64,000 nt of DNA from JAPPHY01 sp034423135 (lineage in GTDB: Bacteria; Chloroflexota; Dehalococcoidia; Lucifugimonadales; UBA2985). Location of the stretch: contig DAOUJC010000011.1 in assembly GCA_034423135.1 (NCBI GenBank), forward strand, positions 186,001-250,000, given 5' to 3'. Both the position numbers and the translations under genes were made by a program. The notes below the pieces were generated by a model, which was not told the DNA's origin, ran no database searches, and saw only the letters and a list, made by a program, of their open reading frames with translations. Shown one piece after another: positions 7,838-16,851 of this stretch. The stretch's first letter is position 1, and each line of letters starts with the position of its first letter.

Positions 7838-8226
7838 CCATCCTCTTGGACTCGTCCGTATTGATTCATGCCCAAAGGCAACCAAACTCCGAGATAGCCG
7901 GACAGGTGTTGGCCCTCTTGACCTCTGGCGAGGCGGCGGTGACAGGGCCTGTGATTGCGGAGTACATTCAAGGAGCCCGTAGCCAGGGTGAGCTGAGCTT
8001 CCTAGTCCGGCGCATAGTCACCCTGGATTTCCTAGAGATGGATCAAGCGGTATGGGTGATCACGGGGCGGTTGGGCAATCTACTAAATCGTTCGGGCGCG
8101 CCACTGCCAATCTCGGATCTGAGCATCGCAGCCACGGCCATACACTACGAGGTGCCTCTCTATACCTTGGATAGGGGATTCGAGAATATTCCAGAACTCA
8201 TTCTTTACCAGCCGCACACTAACTGA
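7834..8226 (+). CDS. vapC: PIN-domain toxin VapC
   Basis: A 130-residue PIN-domain endoribonuclease. Conserved acids are visible in ILLDSSVLI (D6), VIAEYIQG, ISDLSIAATA and TLDRGFENI, in the order and spacing of VapC. GTG 7834 overlaps the vapB stop by 4 nt. The gene ends 5 nt before carB, with no terminator between, so carB translation depends on read-through of the cassette transcript. It belongs to a different PIN subgroup from the toxin at 1848-2270. Confidence 0.87.
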   Translation: MTILLDSSVLIHAQRQPNSEIAGQVLALLTSGEAAVTGPVIAEYIQGARSQGELSFLVRRIVTLDFLEMDQAVWVITGRLGNLLNRSGAPLPISDLSIAATAIHYEVPLYTLDRGFENIPELILYQPHTN

Positions 8227-8231
8227 TAGTC

Positions 8232-11200
8232 GTGAGTGAATCACCTGTGACAACAGACGCTAGCCTCTCCAAAGTCCTGGTCATCGGCTCCGGCCCAATC
8301 GTGATTGGGCAGGCGGCGGAGTTCGACTATGCGGGCACGCAGGCGTGCAAGGCCCTGCGCGAGGAGGGCGTAACCACCGTCCTAGTCAACTCCAATCCTG
8401 CCACCATCATGACCGACGAGGGCATTGCCGACATCGTTTACATCGAGCCGCTGACGGTTGAGGTGCTGTCGCGCATCATCGATCGCGAGCGGCCGCAGGG
8501 CATCCTTCCGACGCTCGGCGGGCAGACCGGCCTCAACCTCGCCGTGGAGCTTGCCGACGCGGGAGTGCTGGACCGGTTCGGCGTGCGCTTGCTTGGCACG
8601 CCGCTGGACACCATCCGCAAGGCGGAGGATCGCGAGCTGTTCCGCGAGCTGCTGGTGGAGATGGGTGAGCCAATCCCGCCAAGCGCCACTGCGGAGTCGA
8701 TGGAAGAGGTGGCGCGCATCGCCGAGGAGATTGGGCTGCCCATGGTGATTCGCCCGGCGTACACGCTCGGCGGTACGGGTGGCGGCATCGCCAACACTTG
8801 GGAGGAGCTGGAGGAGGTGGCGCAGGGCGGCCTGAACGCCAGCCCCATCCACCAGATCCTGCTGGAACGCTCGCTGGCCGGCTGGAAGGAGTTGGAGTAC
8901 GAGGTGATGCGTGACGGCGCCGACAACTGCATCACCATCTGCAACATGGAGAACATGGATCCCATGGGCGTTCACACCGGCGACAGCATCGTGGTGGCTC
9001 CAAGTCAGACTCTGACTGACCGGGAGTACCAGATGCTGCGCTCCGCCAGCCTCCGCATCATCCGCGCGCTCGGCATTGAGGGCGGATGCAACGTGCAGTA
9101 CGCGCTACGTCCCAGCGACCTTGTGGCCGACGCAATGCCGGGCGACTGGGTGGCGGACAGCCCGTACTACGTCATTGAGGTGAACCCCCGGGTGAGCCGC
9201 AGCTCCGCGCTGGCGAGCAAGGCCACCGGCTATCCGATCGCACGCGTGGCCGCCAAGATTGCCGTTGGCAAGCGCCTCGACGAGATTCCCAACGCCGTCA
9301 CGCGCCGCACGCTCGCCGCATTCGAGCCTGCGCTCGACTACTGCGTGGTCAAGATACCGCGATGGCCGTTCGACAAGTTCGCGGCCGGCAACCGCGTCAT
9401 CGGCACGCAGATGAAGGCCACCGGCGAGGTGATGGCCATCGACCGTTCATTCGAGGCTGCGTTCCAGAAGGCGGTGCGCTCTCTGGAGATCGGCAACTTC
9501 ACCATCATGTGGGAGGACGCGGAGTGGCGCGACGACAATGGCGCGGGCCTGGACGCCCTTCCAATGCTTCCTACGGACCTGCGGCTGTGGGCGCTGATGG
9601 CGGCGCTGCGCCGCGGCATCACAACGGACGAGATTGCACAGCGCACGGGCATCGATCCGTGGTTCCTTTACCGCTTCCGCAGGATCGTGGACATGGAGCG
9701 CCGGCTGCTGGAGGAGGACCTGACGCCGCGGCTGCTGTGGGAGGCCAAGCGCCTGGGCTTCTCGGACGCGCAGGTGGGCACGCTGGCCGACAGGCTGCCG
9801 GAGCAGGTGAGGAGCCTGCGCAGGGATTGGGACGTCAGGCCGGTCTACAAGATGGTCGACACGTGCGCCGCCGAGTTTGAGGCGGCCACGCCGTACTTCT
9901 ACAGCACCTACGAGCAGGAGAACGAGGCGCTGCCGCTGCCCGGCCCCAAGGCCGTGGTCGTGGGCAGCGGCCCCATCCGCATCGGGCAGGGCATCGAGTT
10001 CGACTACTGCTCCGTGCACGCCGCGTGGGCCCTTCAGGCGGAGGGTGTCCGGAGCATCATGGCCAACTCCAACCCGGAGACGGTGTCCACCGACTTCGAC
10101 ACGAGCGACCGGCTCTACTTCGAGCCTCTGGACGAGGAGAGCATGCTGGACATCCTGGAGAACGAGTTCGATGAGCAGTCGGACTCGCCGGAGTACCCGG
10201 CCAGCATGGTGCAGTTCGGAGGCCAGACAGCCATCAACCTGTCTCAGGCGCTGGACCGGGAGGGCATGCCCATTCTCGGCTCCACGGCGGACTCCATAGA
10301 CATCGCGTCGGACAGGGGGCGCTTCGGTGACTTCCTGTCGCGGCTGGGCATACCTCTGCCGCCCGGCGCGGCGGTTACGTCGCTGGAGGAGGCGATGAAG
10401 GTGGCCGAGGGCACGGGCTACCCGGTGCTGGTGCGACCCAGCTACGTCCTCGGCGGCCGGGCCATGGAGATTGTGCAGAACACCACGGAGCTCATAAGGT
10501 ACGTGACAGCAGCCGTAGACATGGGCACGCAGCACCCGGTCCTCATCGACAAGTACCTGGGCGGCCGCGAGGTTGAGGTCGACGCCATCTGCGACGGCGA
10601 GCGCGTGCTCATCCCCGGCATCATGGAGCACGTAGAGCGCGCCGGCGTCCATAGCGGCGATTCGATGGCAATCTACCCCGGCGTCACGCTCACCGACGAC
10701 GAGGTGGACGTGCTAGTGCAGTACACCACGCAGATCGGGCTGGCGCTGCAGGTGAAGGGCCTGATGAACATCCAATACGTGCTGGTGGGCGGCAGCCCCT
10801 ATCGCAGCCCCAGCGTCCTGCGCGACGACGGCGTGGAGTCGACTGCTTACGTGCTGGAGGTGAACCCGCGGGCCAGCCGCACCGTGCCGTTCCTGTCGAA
10901 GGTGACGGGCGTGCCGATGGTGCAGCTTGCCACCCGGGTGATGCTGGGCCGCACGCTCGCCGATATGGGCTACGAAGCGGGACTGTGGAAGCGGCGCAAG
11001 CTGGTTGCGGTCAAGGCGCCCGTGTTCTCGATGTCCAAGCTGGCCGGAGTCGACACCTACCTGGGGCCGGAGATGAAGTCGACGGGCGAGGTCATGGGCA
11101 TCGACGCCGACTTTCAGGGCGCGGTGGCCAAGGCGCTGCTGGCGGGAGGGCTTTCGTTCCGATCCGGCGCGTCGGTGCTGCTGAGCATCGCTGACCGGGA

Positions 11201-11570
11201 CAAGGTGGAGTCGCTGCCGCTGGTGCGGGCGCTGGGCGAAGCCGGGTGCAAGCTGTACGCCACGGAGGGCACTGCGGGGCTTGTGGAGGGACTGGGTCTG
11301 CCCGTGACGATGATTACCAAGAAGCTGAGCGAGGGTCACCCCAACGTGATGGACATCATCATGGACGGGACGGTTCATGCGGTGGTGAACACCGTGACGG
11401 GCGAGCGCGCCAACCTGCAGGACGGGTTCGAGATACGCAGGGCTGCGGTAGAGCGCCGGATTCCGTGCTTCACGTCGCTCGACACGGCGCGGGCTGCGGT
11501 CGAGAGTCTGCTACACGGCACTGCGGGCTACAGCATCCGCCGCCGCGACGAGTACCTGGAGGAGGGGTAG
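8232..11570 (+). CDS. carB: carbamoyl-phosphate synthase large subunit
   Basis: A 1112-residue synthetase making carbamoyl phosphate from bicarbonate, CarA-derived ammonia and two ATP. The two homologous ATP-grasp halves start with VLVIGSGPIVIGQ (about residue 15) and VVVGSGPIRIGQ (about 575), and the C-terminal MGS-like allosteric domain (from about 965: GCKLYATEGTAGLVEGLG, DGTVHAVVNT) ends the protein. Length is slightly over the usual 1070. GTG 8232 begins 5 nt after vapC and has no convincing ribosome site, which is odd for an essential gene and may reflect the inserted cassette. Confidence 0.95.
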   Translation: MSESPVTTDASLSKVLVIGSGPIVIGQAAEFDYAGTQACKALREEGVTTVLVNSNPATIMTDEGIADIVYIEPLTVEVLSRIIDRERPQGILPTLGGQTGLNLAVELADAGVLDRFGVRLLGTPLDTIRKAEDRELFRELLVEMGEPIPPSATAESMEEVARIAEEIGLPMVIRPAYTLGGTGGGIANTWEELEEVAQGGLNASPIHQILLERSLAGWKELEYEVMRDGADNCITICNMENMDPMGVHTGDSIVVAPSQTLTDREYQMLRSASLRIIRALGIEGGCNVQYALRPSDLVADAMPGDWVADSPYYVIEVNPRVSRSSALASKATGYPIARVAAKIAVGKRLDEIPNAVTRRTLAAFEPALDYCVVKIPRWPFDKFAAGNRVIGTQMKATGEVMAIDRSFEAAFQKAVRSLEIGNFTIMWEDAEWRDDNGAGLDALPMLPTDLRLWALMAALRRGITTDEIAQRTGIDPWFLYRFRRIVDMERRLLEEDLTPRLLWEAKRLGFSDAQVGTLADRLPEQVRSLRRDWDVRPVYKMVDTCAAEFEAATPYFYSTYEQENEALPLPGPKAVVVGSGPIRIGQGIEFDYCSVHAAWALQAEGVRSIMANSNPETVSTDFDTSDRLYFEPLDEESMLDILENEFDEQSDSPEYPASMVQFGGQTAINLSQALDREGMPILGSTADSIDIASDRGRFGDFLSRLGIPLPPGAAVTSLEEAMKVAEGTGYPVLVRPSYVLGGRAMEIVQNTTELIRYVTAAVDMGTQHPVLIDKYLGGREVEVDAICDGERVLIPGIMEHVERAGVHSGDSMAIYPGVTLTDDEVDVLVQYTTQIGLALQVKGLMNIQYVLVGGSPYRSPSVLRDDGVESTAYVLEVNPRASRTVPFLSKVTGVPMVQLATRVMLGRTLADMGYEAGLWKRRKLVAVKAPVFSMSKLAGVDTYLGPEMKSTGEVMGIDADFQGAVAKALLAGGLSFRSGASVLLSIADRDKVESLPLVRALGEAGCKLYATEGTAGLVEGLGLPVTMITKKLSEGHPNVMDIIMDGTVHAVVNTVTGERANLQDGFEIRRAAVERRIPCFTSLDTARAAVESLLHGTAGYSIRRRDEYLEEG

Positions 11571-11591
11571 AGGGCGCTGCCACCCTCCGGC

Positions 11592-11626
11592 CCGCTCACG
11601 CCCTTCGACAAGCTCAGGGCGAGCGG
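11592..11626. repeat. 35-bp palindromic repeat, copy 1
   Basis: CCGCTCAC at one end and GCGAGCGG at the other enclose CCCTTCGACAAGCTCAGGG, itself a near palindrome. It occupies the convergent gap between carB and the thiolase gene and is one of about ten copies in the window. Confidence 0.8.
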
Positions 11627-11681
11627 GCTAGACAGGCACCGCTCATACTGAGATTGACCGATTCCAGTCTGGGTAAGTTGG

Positions 11682-13001
11682 CTAATCGGGGTACTTGCTC
11701 CAGGTGGTCCAGCACGAATCTGTTGGAGTGTAGGCACCCGAAACGGCGAGCTCGGCTTTGTTGTTCACTTGGCGATCGCCTGCCTGCCCCCTTATCTGCT
11801 GGATGCAATCGTTATGCAGCCAGACACGCGTGCGTCCGCTCCCGGTGTTGCCACCGCTTGACGAGAAGGGATGAGGACCCTCAACGGTAATGTCCCCAGC
11901 CCAAAAATCGTGGGCCTCGCCCCGCTTTACACCGTGCCACTGGAAGCCCTCCAGGTAGTACTGCGTAAAGAGCGTGAACCCGTCGTACGGATTGAACACG
12001 TCTATGTCGTTGGCAGTGATGCCGGACCCGTCAAATACTTTGCGCGCTATAGCGTCCGTGGAAGCCTCTACCTCGTCCAGTGTTTGGATATTGCTTCGCA
12101 CCTTGGGGACATTCGAAGCGTGGTTGAGGATATAGACCGGAGGCTGCTTCATGTCCTTCGCTCGGTCTGCAGTGGTGAAGACATAAGCGAATGACACCTG
12201 GATAGGCATGTCGGCATCGTAGAGGTTCATGGGTTTGGCCAACCATCTCGCAGCCAGGTAGTCCTCAACGGTGATCGCCTCGGGCCGATGCTGGTAGAAG
12301 AATCCATCCGGATTCATGAGCCCGTTTCTCCGCTGATTCACGATGAAGGGGGCCATCCTGTCATGGCTGGAGCCGTACTTTCGGCAGTACTTGTTGAGCA
12401 GGTATCCGTAGGTGGCACCGGCGGCGCTCCAACCCCAGGGACTAGTCCACTGGGCACCGCCGGGTGCGGTATCCAACGCGTTGGCGCCCCACTGGGAGTA
12501 TCGACCTGCGAGGTTATTGAGTGCCCGAACAACCAGGACGGTACTTGCTTCCCCGTCACCCACTATCTGCGCGGCAACGACAATAGCTTTCGACATGCAC
12601 GTCGGAGCGTGCATGGCAAAAGTGACGTTGTTCAACTCAGGCATGTTCTTGACGAGCCAGTCGGCGCTCATTGAGCTGATTCCGTCGTTGGGATTATCAG
12701 TGGGAATGTACGCTTGGGCGAAATCTTCCGGAATGGGTCTCGGCGCCCAGGGCTCCCCTGTGCAATGCGGAACGACAACAAGGCCGTCGATCGCGTTCGG
12801 GGATATCCCCGCATCCTCCAGGGCTTTGTTGACCGCAATCAGGGTGTTCGCGCCCACGCTGGTTTCGGGCCTTTCGTCCCAGCGCCGGGCTGTCGGAGAG
12901 CACCCCAATCCCGCCACAGCCACCTTCCCCCTGTGCTCCCATATTCCCAGGTTCTCTCTCTCCCTGTAAAGCGAAAGCGGAGCCAACGGAGTTGGTGCCA
13001 T
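11682..13001 (-). CDS. thiolase-fold acyl-CoA acetyltransferase-like protein
   Basis: A 439-residue thiolase-superfamily protein of the SCP-x-like type that pairs with DUF35 proteins. The N-terminal half has VAVAGLGCSPT and HAPTCMSK, placing the likely nucleophilic cysteine at 135; the C-terminal half has FNPYDGFT and the glycine-rich SSSGGNTGSGRTR. Such pairs act in acyl-CoA cleavage or condensation; the substrate is unknown. ATG 13001 is preceded by GAGGAG eight bases upstream; an open extension to 13070 overlaps the DUF35 gene and is disfavoured. Likely operon with the gene at 13043-13465. Confidence 0.82.
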   Translation of the reverse strand: MAPTPLAPLSLYRERENLGIWEHRGKVAVAGLGCSPTARRWDERPETSVGANTLIAVNKALEDAGISPNAIDGLVVVPHCTGEPWAPRPIPEDFAQAYIPTDNPNDGISSMSADWLVKNMPELNNVTFAMHAPTCMSKAIVVAAQIVGDGEASTVLVVRALNNLAGRYSQWGANALDTAPGGAQWTSPWGWSAAGATYGYLLNKYCRKYGSSHDRMAPFIVNQRRNGLMNPDGFFYQHRPEAITVEDYLAARWLAKPMNLYDADMPIQVSFAYVFTTADRAKDMKQPPVYILNHASNVPKVRSNIQTLDEVEASTDAIARKVFDGSGITANDIDVFNPYDGFTLFTQYYLEGFQWHGVKRGEAHDFWAGDITVEGPHPFSSSGGNTGSGRTRVWLHNDCIQQIRGQAGDRQVNNKAELAVSGAYTPTDSCWTTWSKYPD

Positions 13002-13042
13002 TTGCTTACTCCTCTCTATTCGTTGGCATGTCTCAATGATGG

Positions 13043-13465
13043 CTAGTCTGCCTGTTGCACAACTCGCCATTCGGGAATCAGTTGACCGGGCGCCGCCCCC
13101 TCCACGAATATGACCTCCACAGCGGCTCCCACCGGGACCTCATCTACCGGCGTCCCAGGAAGGTTGGAGAAAAACTGGATGTCGGGGTCTTCTTCGATCT
13201 GAATTATGGCGACGTTGTAGGGCTGTTCTTCCACATACAATCTGAGACGTGAGTCATGTATCACCACATAGTCATCTATGGTGCCCCTCCCGCTGACCTC
13301 ACTCCACTCCAGATTCTCGGCGGAGTCACATTGGTAGCAGCTTGCTTCCGGCGGGTATTGCCATCGATCGCAAGGGGGGCATCTCTGAACTATTAGTCGC
13401 CGTTCGTTCGCAGCCTCCCAGAAGGGTTTACTTACCTCATCGGGAATCGGTACGGGCCTTGGCAT
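13043..13465 (-). CDS. DUF35 zinc-ribbon OB-fold protein
   Basis: A 140-residue acyl-CoA-associated protein: zinc ribbon with cysteines 29, 32, 43 and 46 (CPPC and CYQC), then an OB-fold (GRGTIDDYVVIH, PYNVAIIQIEE, GAAVEVIF). DUF35 proteins bind thiolase partners and help load or hold acyl-CoA substrates. ATG 13465 follows a strong AGGAGG. It is the upstream gene of the thiolase transcript, 41 nt before that gene's start. Confidence 0.87.
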   Translation of the reverse strand: MPRPVPIPDEVSKPFWEAANERRLIVQRCPPCDRWQYPPEASCYQCDSAENLEWSEVSGRGTIDDYVVIHDSRLRLYVEEQPYNVAIIQIEEDPDIQFFSNLPGTPVDEVPVGAAVEVIFVEGAAPGQLIPEWRVVQQAD

Positions 13466-13608
13466 GGGGACCTCCTCTCAGTACAGAATCCCTGCAAGCT
13501 CCCCGGGGCTCCTGAGCTACAACTAACTTCGTCATGATAACAGAGATTCCTGGATTTGCCAGCTATCTGTATGGGATCAGGTCATATTGCACAAGACCTC
13601 CTTTTAGC

Positions 13609-13668
13609 GGCGCTCGCCTCCCCATCGCGGCGCGACGGGCTACAGAATCCGTAGCCGCGATGAGCGCC
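13609..13668. other. imperfect hairpin in the 13466-13781 gap
   Basis: In this 316-bp gap GGCGCTC (13609-13615) pairs with GAGCGCC (13662-13668), ATCGC (13624-13628) with GCGAT (13657-13661) and GGCTAC (13638-13643) with GTAGCC (13651-13656). No reading frame is convincing here. It could be a structured RNA or repeat remnant; identity unknown. Confidence 0.4.
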
Positions 13669-13742
13669 TGCAGCGGGGTAGGGCGAGGGGCGGCCTGCAA
13701 CGGCCGCTGGTGGCCCTGGATTGACAATAGCGCAGGCCACTT

Positions 13743-13774
13743 GTCATTCTGAGGAGCGAAGCGACGAAGAATCC
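13743..13774. repeat. left inverted repeat of the GIY-YIG unit
   Basis: GTCATTCTGAGGAGCGAAGC followed by GACGAAGAATCC; it matches, inverted, the sequence at 14072-14097 on the other side of the GIY-YIG gene. A TTGACA box at 13721-13726 lies just outside, with this repeat occupying the place where its -10 box would be. Confidence 0.75.
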
Positions 13775-13781
13775 AGAGCCT

Positions 13782-14096
13782 ATGCGCGACTACTACGTTT
13801 ACGTCCTGACAAACGAGACTCATAGACTGTACGTCGGTGTGACCGGCGACCTCCAGCGAAGGATGTACGAGCACAAGAACAAACTGACCCCGGGCTTCGC
13901 GAGCAGGTACAACCTGCGATGGCTGGTGTACTACGAGGCCACCACTGACGTTCGGTCTGCGATAGCTCGTGAGAAGGAAATTAAGGGATGGAAGCGGTAC
14001 AAGAAGATCGCGCTGATAGAAGCGGAGAACCCCAATTGGGTAGACCTGAGTGCTAAGTGGTCGGAGGCCTTGGATTCTTCGCTGCGCTCAGAATGA
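13782..14096 (+). CDS. small GIY-YIG endonuclease domain protein, bracketed by inverted repeats
   Basis: A 104-residue single-domain GIY-YIG protein of the YhbQ/UPF0213 kind. The catalytic motif is present as YYVYVLTNE (residues 4-12) and LYVGVT (about 16-21), followed by an arginine in DLQRRMYEHK and a later glutamate in REKEIKGW. The fold cuts DNA strands in homing and repair enzymes; the cellular role of these small forms is unsettled. It begins 8 bp after the left repeat, and its last residues (LDSSLRSE) and stop codon are encoded by the right repeat. Confidence 0.88.
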   Translation: MRDYYVYVLTNETHRLYVGVTGDLQRRMYEHKNKLTPGFASRYNLRWLVYYEATTDVRSAIAREKEIKGWKRYKKIALIEAENPNWVDLSAKWSEALDSSLRSE

Positions 14097-14098
14097 CG
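14072..14098. repeat. right inverted repeat of the GIY-YIG unit
   Basis: GGATTCTTCGCTGCGCTCAG then AATGAC, the inverse of the repeat at 13743-13774 with a 6-bp deletion. The GIY-YIG stop codon TGA (14094-14096) lies within it. Confidence 0.75.
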
Positions 14099-14109
14099 AA
14101 GAAATCCCC

Positions 14110-15180
14110 TCACCGCTGCACTATGTGCACGCCTGTGGCCTTGAACGACGCACTCACCTGCGCGCCCGCCGACAGCCCCAGCTCCTGCGCCGACCTCGCC
14201 GTGACCAGCGCCACCAGCGGGAAGCCGCAGTCGACGACCACGCGCACCAGCGGCCCCATCGACGCCGTGGCCGTGATGACGCCCGGGAAGGCGTTTCGTG
14301 CGCTCGTCGGGGCCTGCGTGAGCGCAAGCACCACCTCCTCCGGCCTCACGCAAGCGATCACCGGCACGCCCGGCTCCAGCTCGGACACGCCCTCCACCAG
14401 GTGAGCGCCGACGCGCACGTTTACCATGCCAGCCTCGCCCGACTCCACGGCGCCCTCCAGCAGGTTCTCCACGCCGACGAACCGGGCCACGCTGACGCTA
14501 CTCGGCAGGTTGAACACCTCACTAGGGTTGCCCACCTGCAGCATGGAGCCGCCGATGAGCACGCCGATGCGGTCGGCGAGGCGCTGGCCCTGCGCCATGT
14601 CGTGCGTTGCCATGACCACTGTGGTCTGCAGCTCGTCGATGACGCGTCCGATCAGCTCCTCGACCATAGACGTTGAGACCGGGTCCAGGTTGGCCGTCGG
14701 CTCGTCGAGCAGGAGCAGCCGTGGCTCCGTGACCATGGTGCGCGCCAGCGCCACGCGCTGGATCTCGCCGCCGGATAGGGTGCGAGCGTTGCGGCCCTCG
14801 AATCCGGTCAGGTCCACCGTATCCAGCGCTCGCCGCACGCGCTCGCGAATCGACCTGCGGTCGTGGCCGCGCACCCGCAGGCCGTAGGACACGTTGTCGA
14901 GCACGCTGCCACTGAAGGCCACCGGCTTCTGGAACACGATGCCTATACGCCTGCGCATCGCGAGGCGCGCGGCCTCGGTCTGCGGCGTCTCCGCGTCATC
15001 GAAGGAGATCGATCCAGCGTCTGGCTGCTCCAGCAGGTCGAGCAGTCGCAGCAGGGTGGTCTTGCCGGAGCCACTCGGCCCGATGATGGCGGTGACGCTG
15101 CCGTCGGGCACGTCAAGGTTGACGTCGCGGAGGGCGTCGTGGCCGTCGTACTGCTTGGAGAGCTCTCGAATGGTGATCAT
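14110..15180 (-). CDS. tupC: tungstate/molybdate ABC transporter ATP-binding protein
   Basis: A 356-residue ABC ATPase. Walker A GPSGSGKT is near residue 34, the signature LSGGEIQR near 138, Walker B LLLLDEPTANLD near 158, and a C-terminal domain (about 235-356) that looks like a TOBE/oxyanion-sensing module. It would energise oxyanion import with the permease and binding protein upstream; the start overlaps the permease stop by 4 nt. The TTTS-type binding protein favours tungstate over molybdate. The exact metal is inferred from that partner. Confidence 0.87.
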   Translation of the reverse strand: MITIRELSKQYDGHDALRDVNLDVPDGSVTAIIGPSGSGKTTLLRLLDLLEQPDAGSISFDDAETPQTEAARLAMRRRIGIVFQKPVAFSGSVLDNVSYGLRVRGHDRRSIRERVRRALDTVDLTGFEGRNARTLSGGEIQRVALARTMVTEPRLLLLDEPTANLDPVSTSMVEELIGRVIDELQTTVVMATHDMAQGQRLADRIGVLIGGSMLQVGNPSEVFNLPSSVSVARFVGVENLLEGAVESGEAGMVNVRVGAHLVEGVSELEPGVPVIACVRPEEVVLALTQAPTSARNAFPGVITATASMGPLVRVVVDCGFPLVALVTARSAQELGLSAGAQVSASFKATGVHIVQR

Positions 15181-15872
15181 CGCTGCTGCCTCTGCTGGAA
15201 CCTGCCCACCAGGATGTTGACGGTGAGCGCAAGCGACACCAGGATGATGCCCAGCGCCATCGCCAGCTCGAAGTTGCCGATGGACGTCTCCAACGACATG
15301 GCCGTGGTGAGCGTGCGGGTGTAGCCGCGGATGTTCCCGCCGACCATGATTGCCAGGCCGATCTCGGAGAGTGCGCGCCCGAACCCCATAAGCACCGCCG
15401 TCGTCACGCCGTATCTGGCCTCCCTGACGATGGTGACGATCGCCTGCGTCCTGCCCGCGCCCAGCGAAACGGCAGTGTCGCGTATCTCCGGCGACACGCC
15501 GCGCAGGGCGGAGATGGTTAGCCCGGCCATGATGGGCGATATGAGCAGCACGTGTCCCACCACTATGGCCGCGGGCGAGAAGAGAATGCCCAGCCCGCCG
15601 AGTGGCCCGTCACGCGAGAAGGTGATGAACACCAGCAGCCCCACGAACACGGTCGGCATGCTGAACAGCGTCTGGATGACGTTGACCAGCATCGACTTGC
15701 CGCGGAAGCTGTGGAAGTGGATTAGGCTGCCCGCGGGTATGAAAATCAGGGAGGCTATGACGGTGGAGGTGGCTGCAATGGCCAGCGTCCTGCCGGTGAT
15801 GGCGAGCACGTCCCTGTCCAGGGACACAATGAGGCGCAGGGCAGAGAGTAGGCTGTCCAGGACCAGTTCCAA
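15177..15872 (-). CDS. tupB: tungstate ABC transporter permease
   Basis: A 231-residue inner-membrane permease with about five or six hydrophobic spans and the cytoplasmic loop EIRDTAVSLGAG that docks the ATPase (EAA motif). The chosen start is TTG 15872, ten bases after CAGGAG, giving the length usual for TupB; the frame remains open to 16010 but that stretch overlaps the binding-protein gene and is proline-rich and unlike a permease. It lies 7 nt downstream of tupA. Confidence 0.85.
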   Translation of the reverse strand: MELVLDSLLSALRLIVSLDRDVLAITGRTLAIAATSTVIASLIFIPAGSLIHFHSFRGKSMLVNVIQTLFSMPTVFVGLLVFITFSRDGPLGGLGILFSPAAIVVGHVLLISPIMAGLTISALRGVSPEIRDTAVSLGAGRTQAIVTIVREARYGVTTAVLMGFGRALSEIGLAIMVGGNIRGYTRTLTTAMSLETSIGNFELAMALGIILVSLALTVNILVGRFQQRQQR

Positions 15873-15879
15873 GTGCGGT

Positions 15880-16851
15880 TTACTCCTGTGGGCAGTCGGC
15901 GGATTGCGGGTCGGAAGTGGTGGAGGCCCGGGGCGATTCGCCTGCGCGATTCCAGTCCCGGGCAGGCACGAGCAGGGGAGCGTCGTAGTCGCACACGCCA
16001 AGCTCCCCAATGATGTCCTGAACGTCGTCGGAGGACAGGAAGTCGATTAGCTTAGCGGCGGCGTCGTGATTGACGGCGGGATGCCGGTCCGGGCTGACCG
16101 CGATAGCCGAGTAGAGGTTCAGCAGCGCGTCACCCTGTTCGACGAGCGGCGCGAGCGACGACTTCTGCCGCGAGGCCTCATAGGTGCTGCTGACGGCCAG
16201 CGTGTAGGCGGACTTCTCGTGCGCCATCATCAGCACGGCTCCCATGCCTGCGCCCGCCTCAAGATACCACGGGCCGGACGATCTGACTGCCTCGTAGTCC
16301 AGTCCCGCCGTGCTCCACAGCTGCATCTCCCGCGAGTGCGTGCCGGACCCGTCGCCCCTGGACACGAACTTCACGTTGGCTGGGTCAGCCCGGCCGCGCT
16401 CCATGATGCGCAGCAGGGCGGCCTCCGGCTCCATGCCGCGTATGCCCGCGGGGTCGCTCTCAGGGCCAACGATGATGAATCGGTTGTAGGCGATTGGGTG
16501 GCGTGCCAAGCCGTGGCCATCTGAGATGAAGGCCAACTCGCGAGTCTCGTCGTGCAGCGTGAGCACGTCCACGTCGCCGCGGCGGCCCGCCTCGATGGCC
16601 TGGCCCGTGCCGCCCGTGAGCACAAGCAGGTCAACGCCGTGTTCCTTCTCGAACATGGGCTCCAGCACATCCCACAGGCCGATGTGGTACATGCTCGTCG
16701 TGGTTGCGAGCTTGAGCCGCCCCGCGTCGACGGCGCCGGGCGCCACGCCCGCGGGCGAGCAGGCAGCAAGTGTCGCGATTGCTAGCGCCAGGACGGCGGC
16801 GAGCCACAACGGCGTGTGACGTGCGTTCGATGGTGCGTTGTCGATTTCCAA
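15880..16851 (-). CDS. tupA: tungstate-binding lipoprotein of the ABC importer
   Basis: A solute-binding lipoprotein of about 323 residues. The signal peptide ends in LAAC, and the mature part begins with LATTTSMYHIGLWDVLEP, the TTTS motif of TupA-type oxyanion binders; later RGDGSGTHSREMQLW supplies another ligand loop. It captures tungstate outside the membrane for TupB/TupC. TTG 16851 has AGCAGGA at a good distance; ATG 16896 is the alternative and lacks a ribosome site. First gene of the minus-strand tupABC operon. Confidence 0.87.
   Translation of the reverse strand: MEIDNAPSNARHTPLWLAAVLALAIATLAACSPAGVAPGAVDAGRLKLATTTSMYHIGLWDVLEPMFEKEHGVDLLVLTGGTGQAIEAGRRGDVDVLTLHDETRELAFISDGHGLARHPIAYNRFIIVGPESDPAGIRGMEPEAALLRIMERGRADPANVKFVSRGDGSGTHSREMQLWSTAGLDYEAVRSSGPWYLEAGAGMGAVLMMAHEKSAYTLAVSSTYEASRQKSSLAPLVEQGDALLNLYSAIAVSPDRHPAVNHDAAAKLIDFLSSDDVQDIIGELGVCDYDAPLLVPARDWNRAGESPRASTTSDPQSADCPQE

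Noticed and set aside
9447..10652. 401-codon minus-strand frame inside carB
   Set aside because: Histidine/arginine-rich shadow of the carB ATP-grasp coding sequence.
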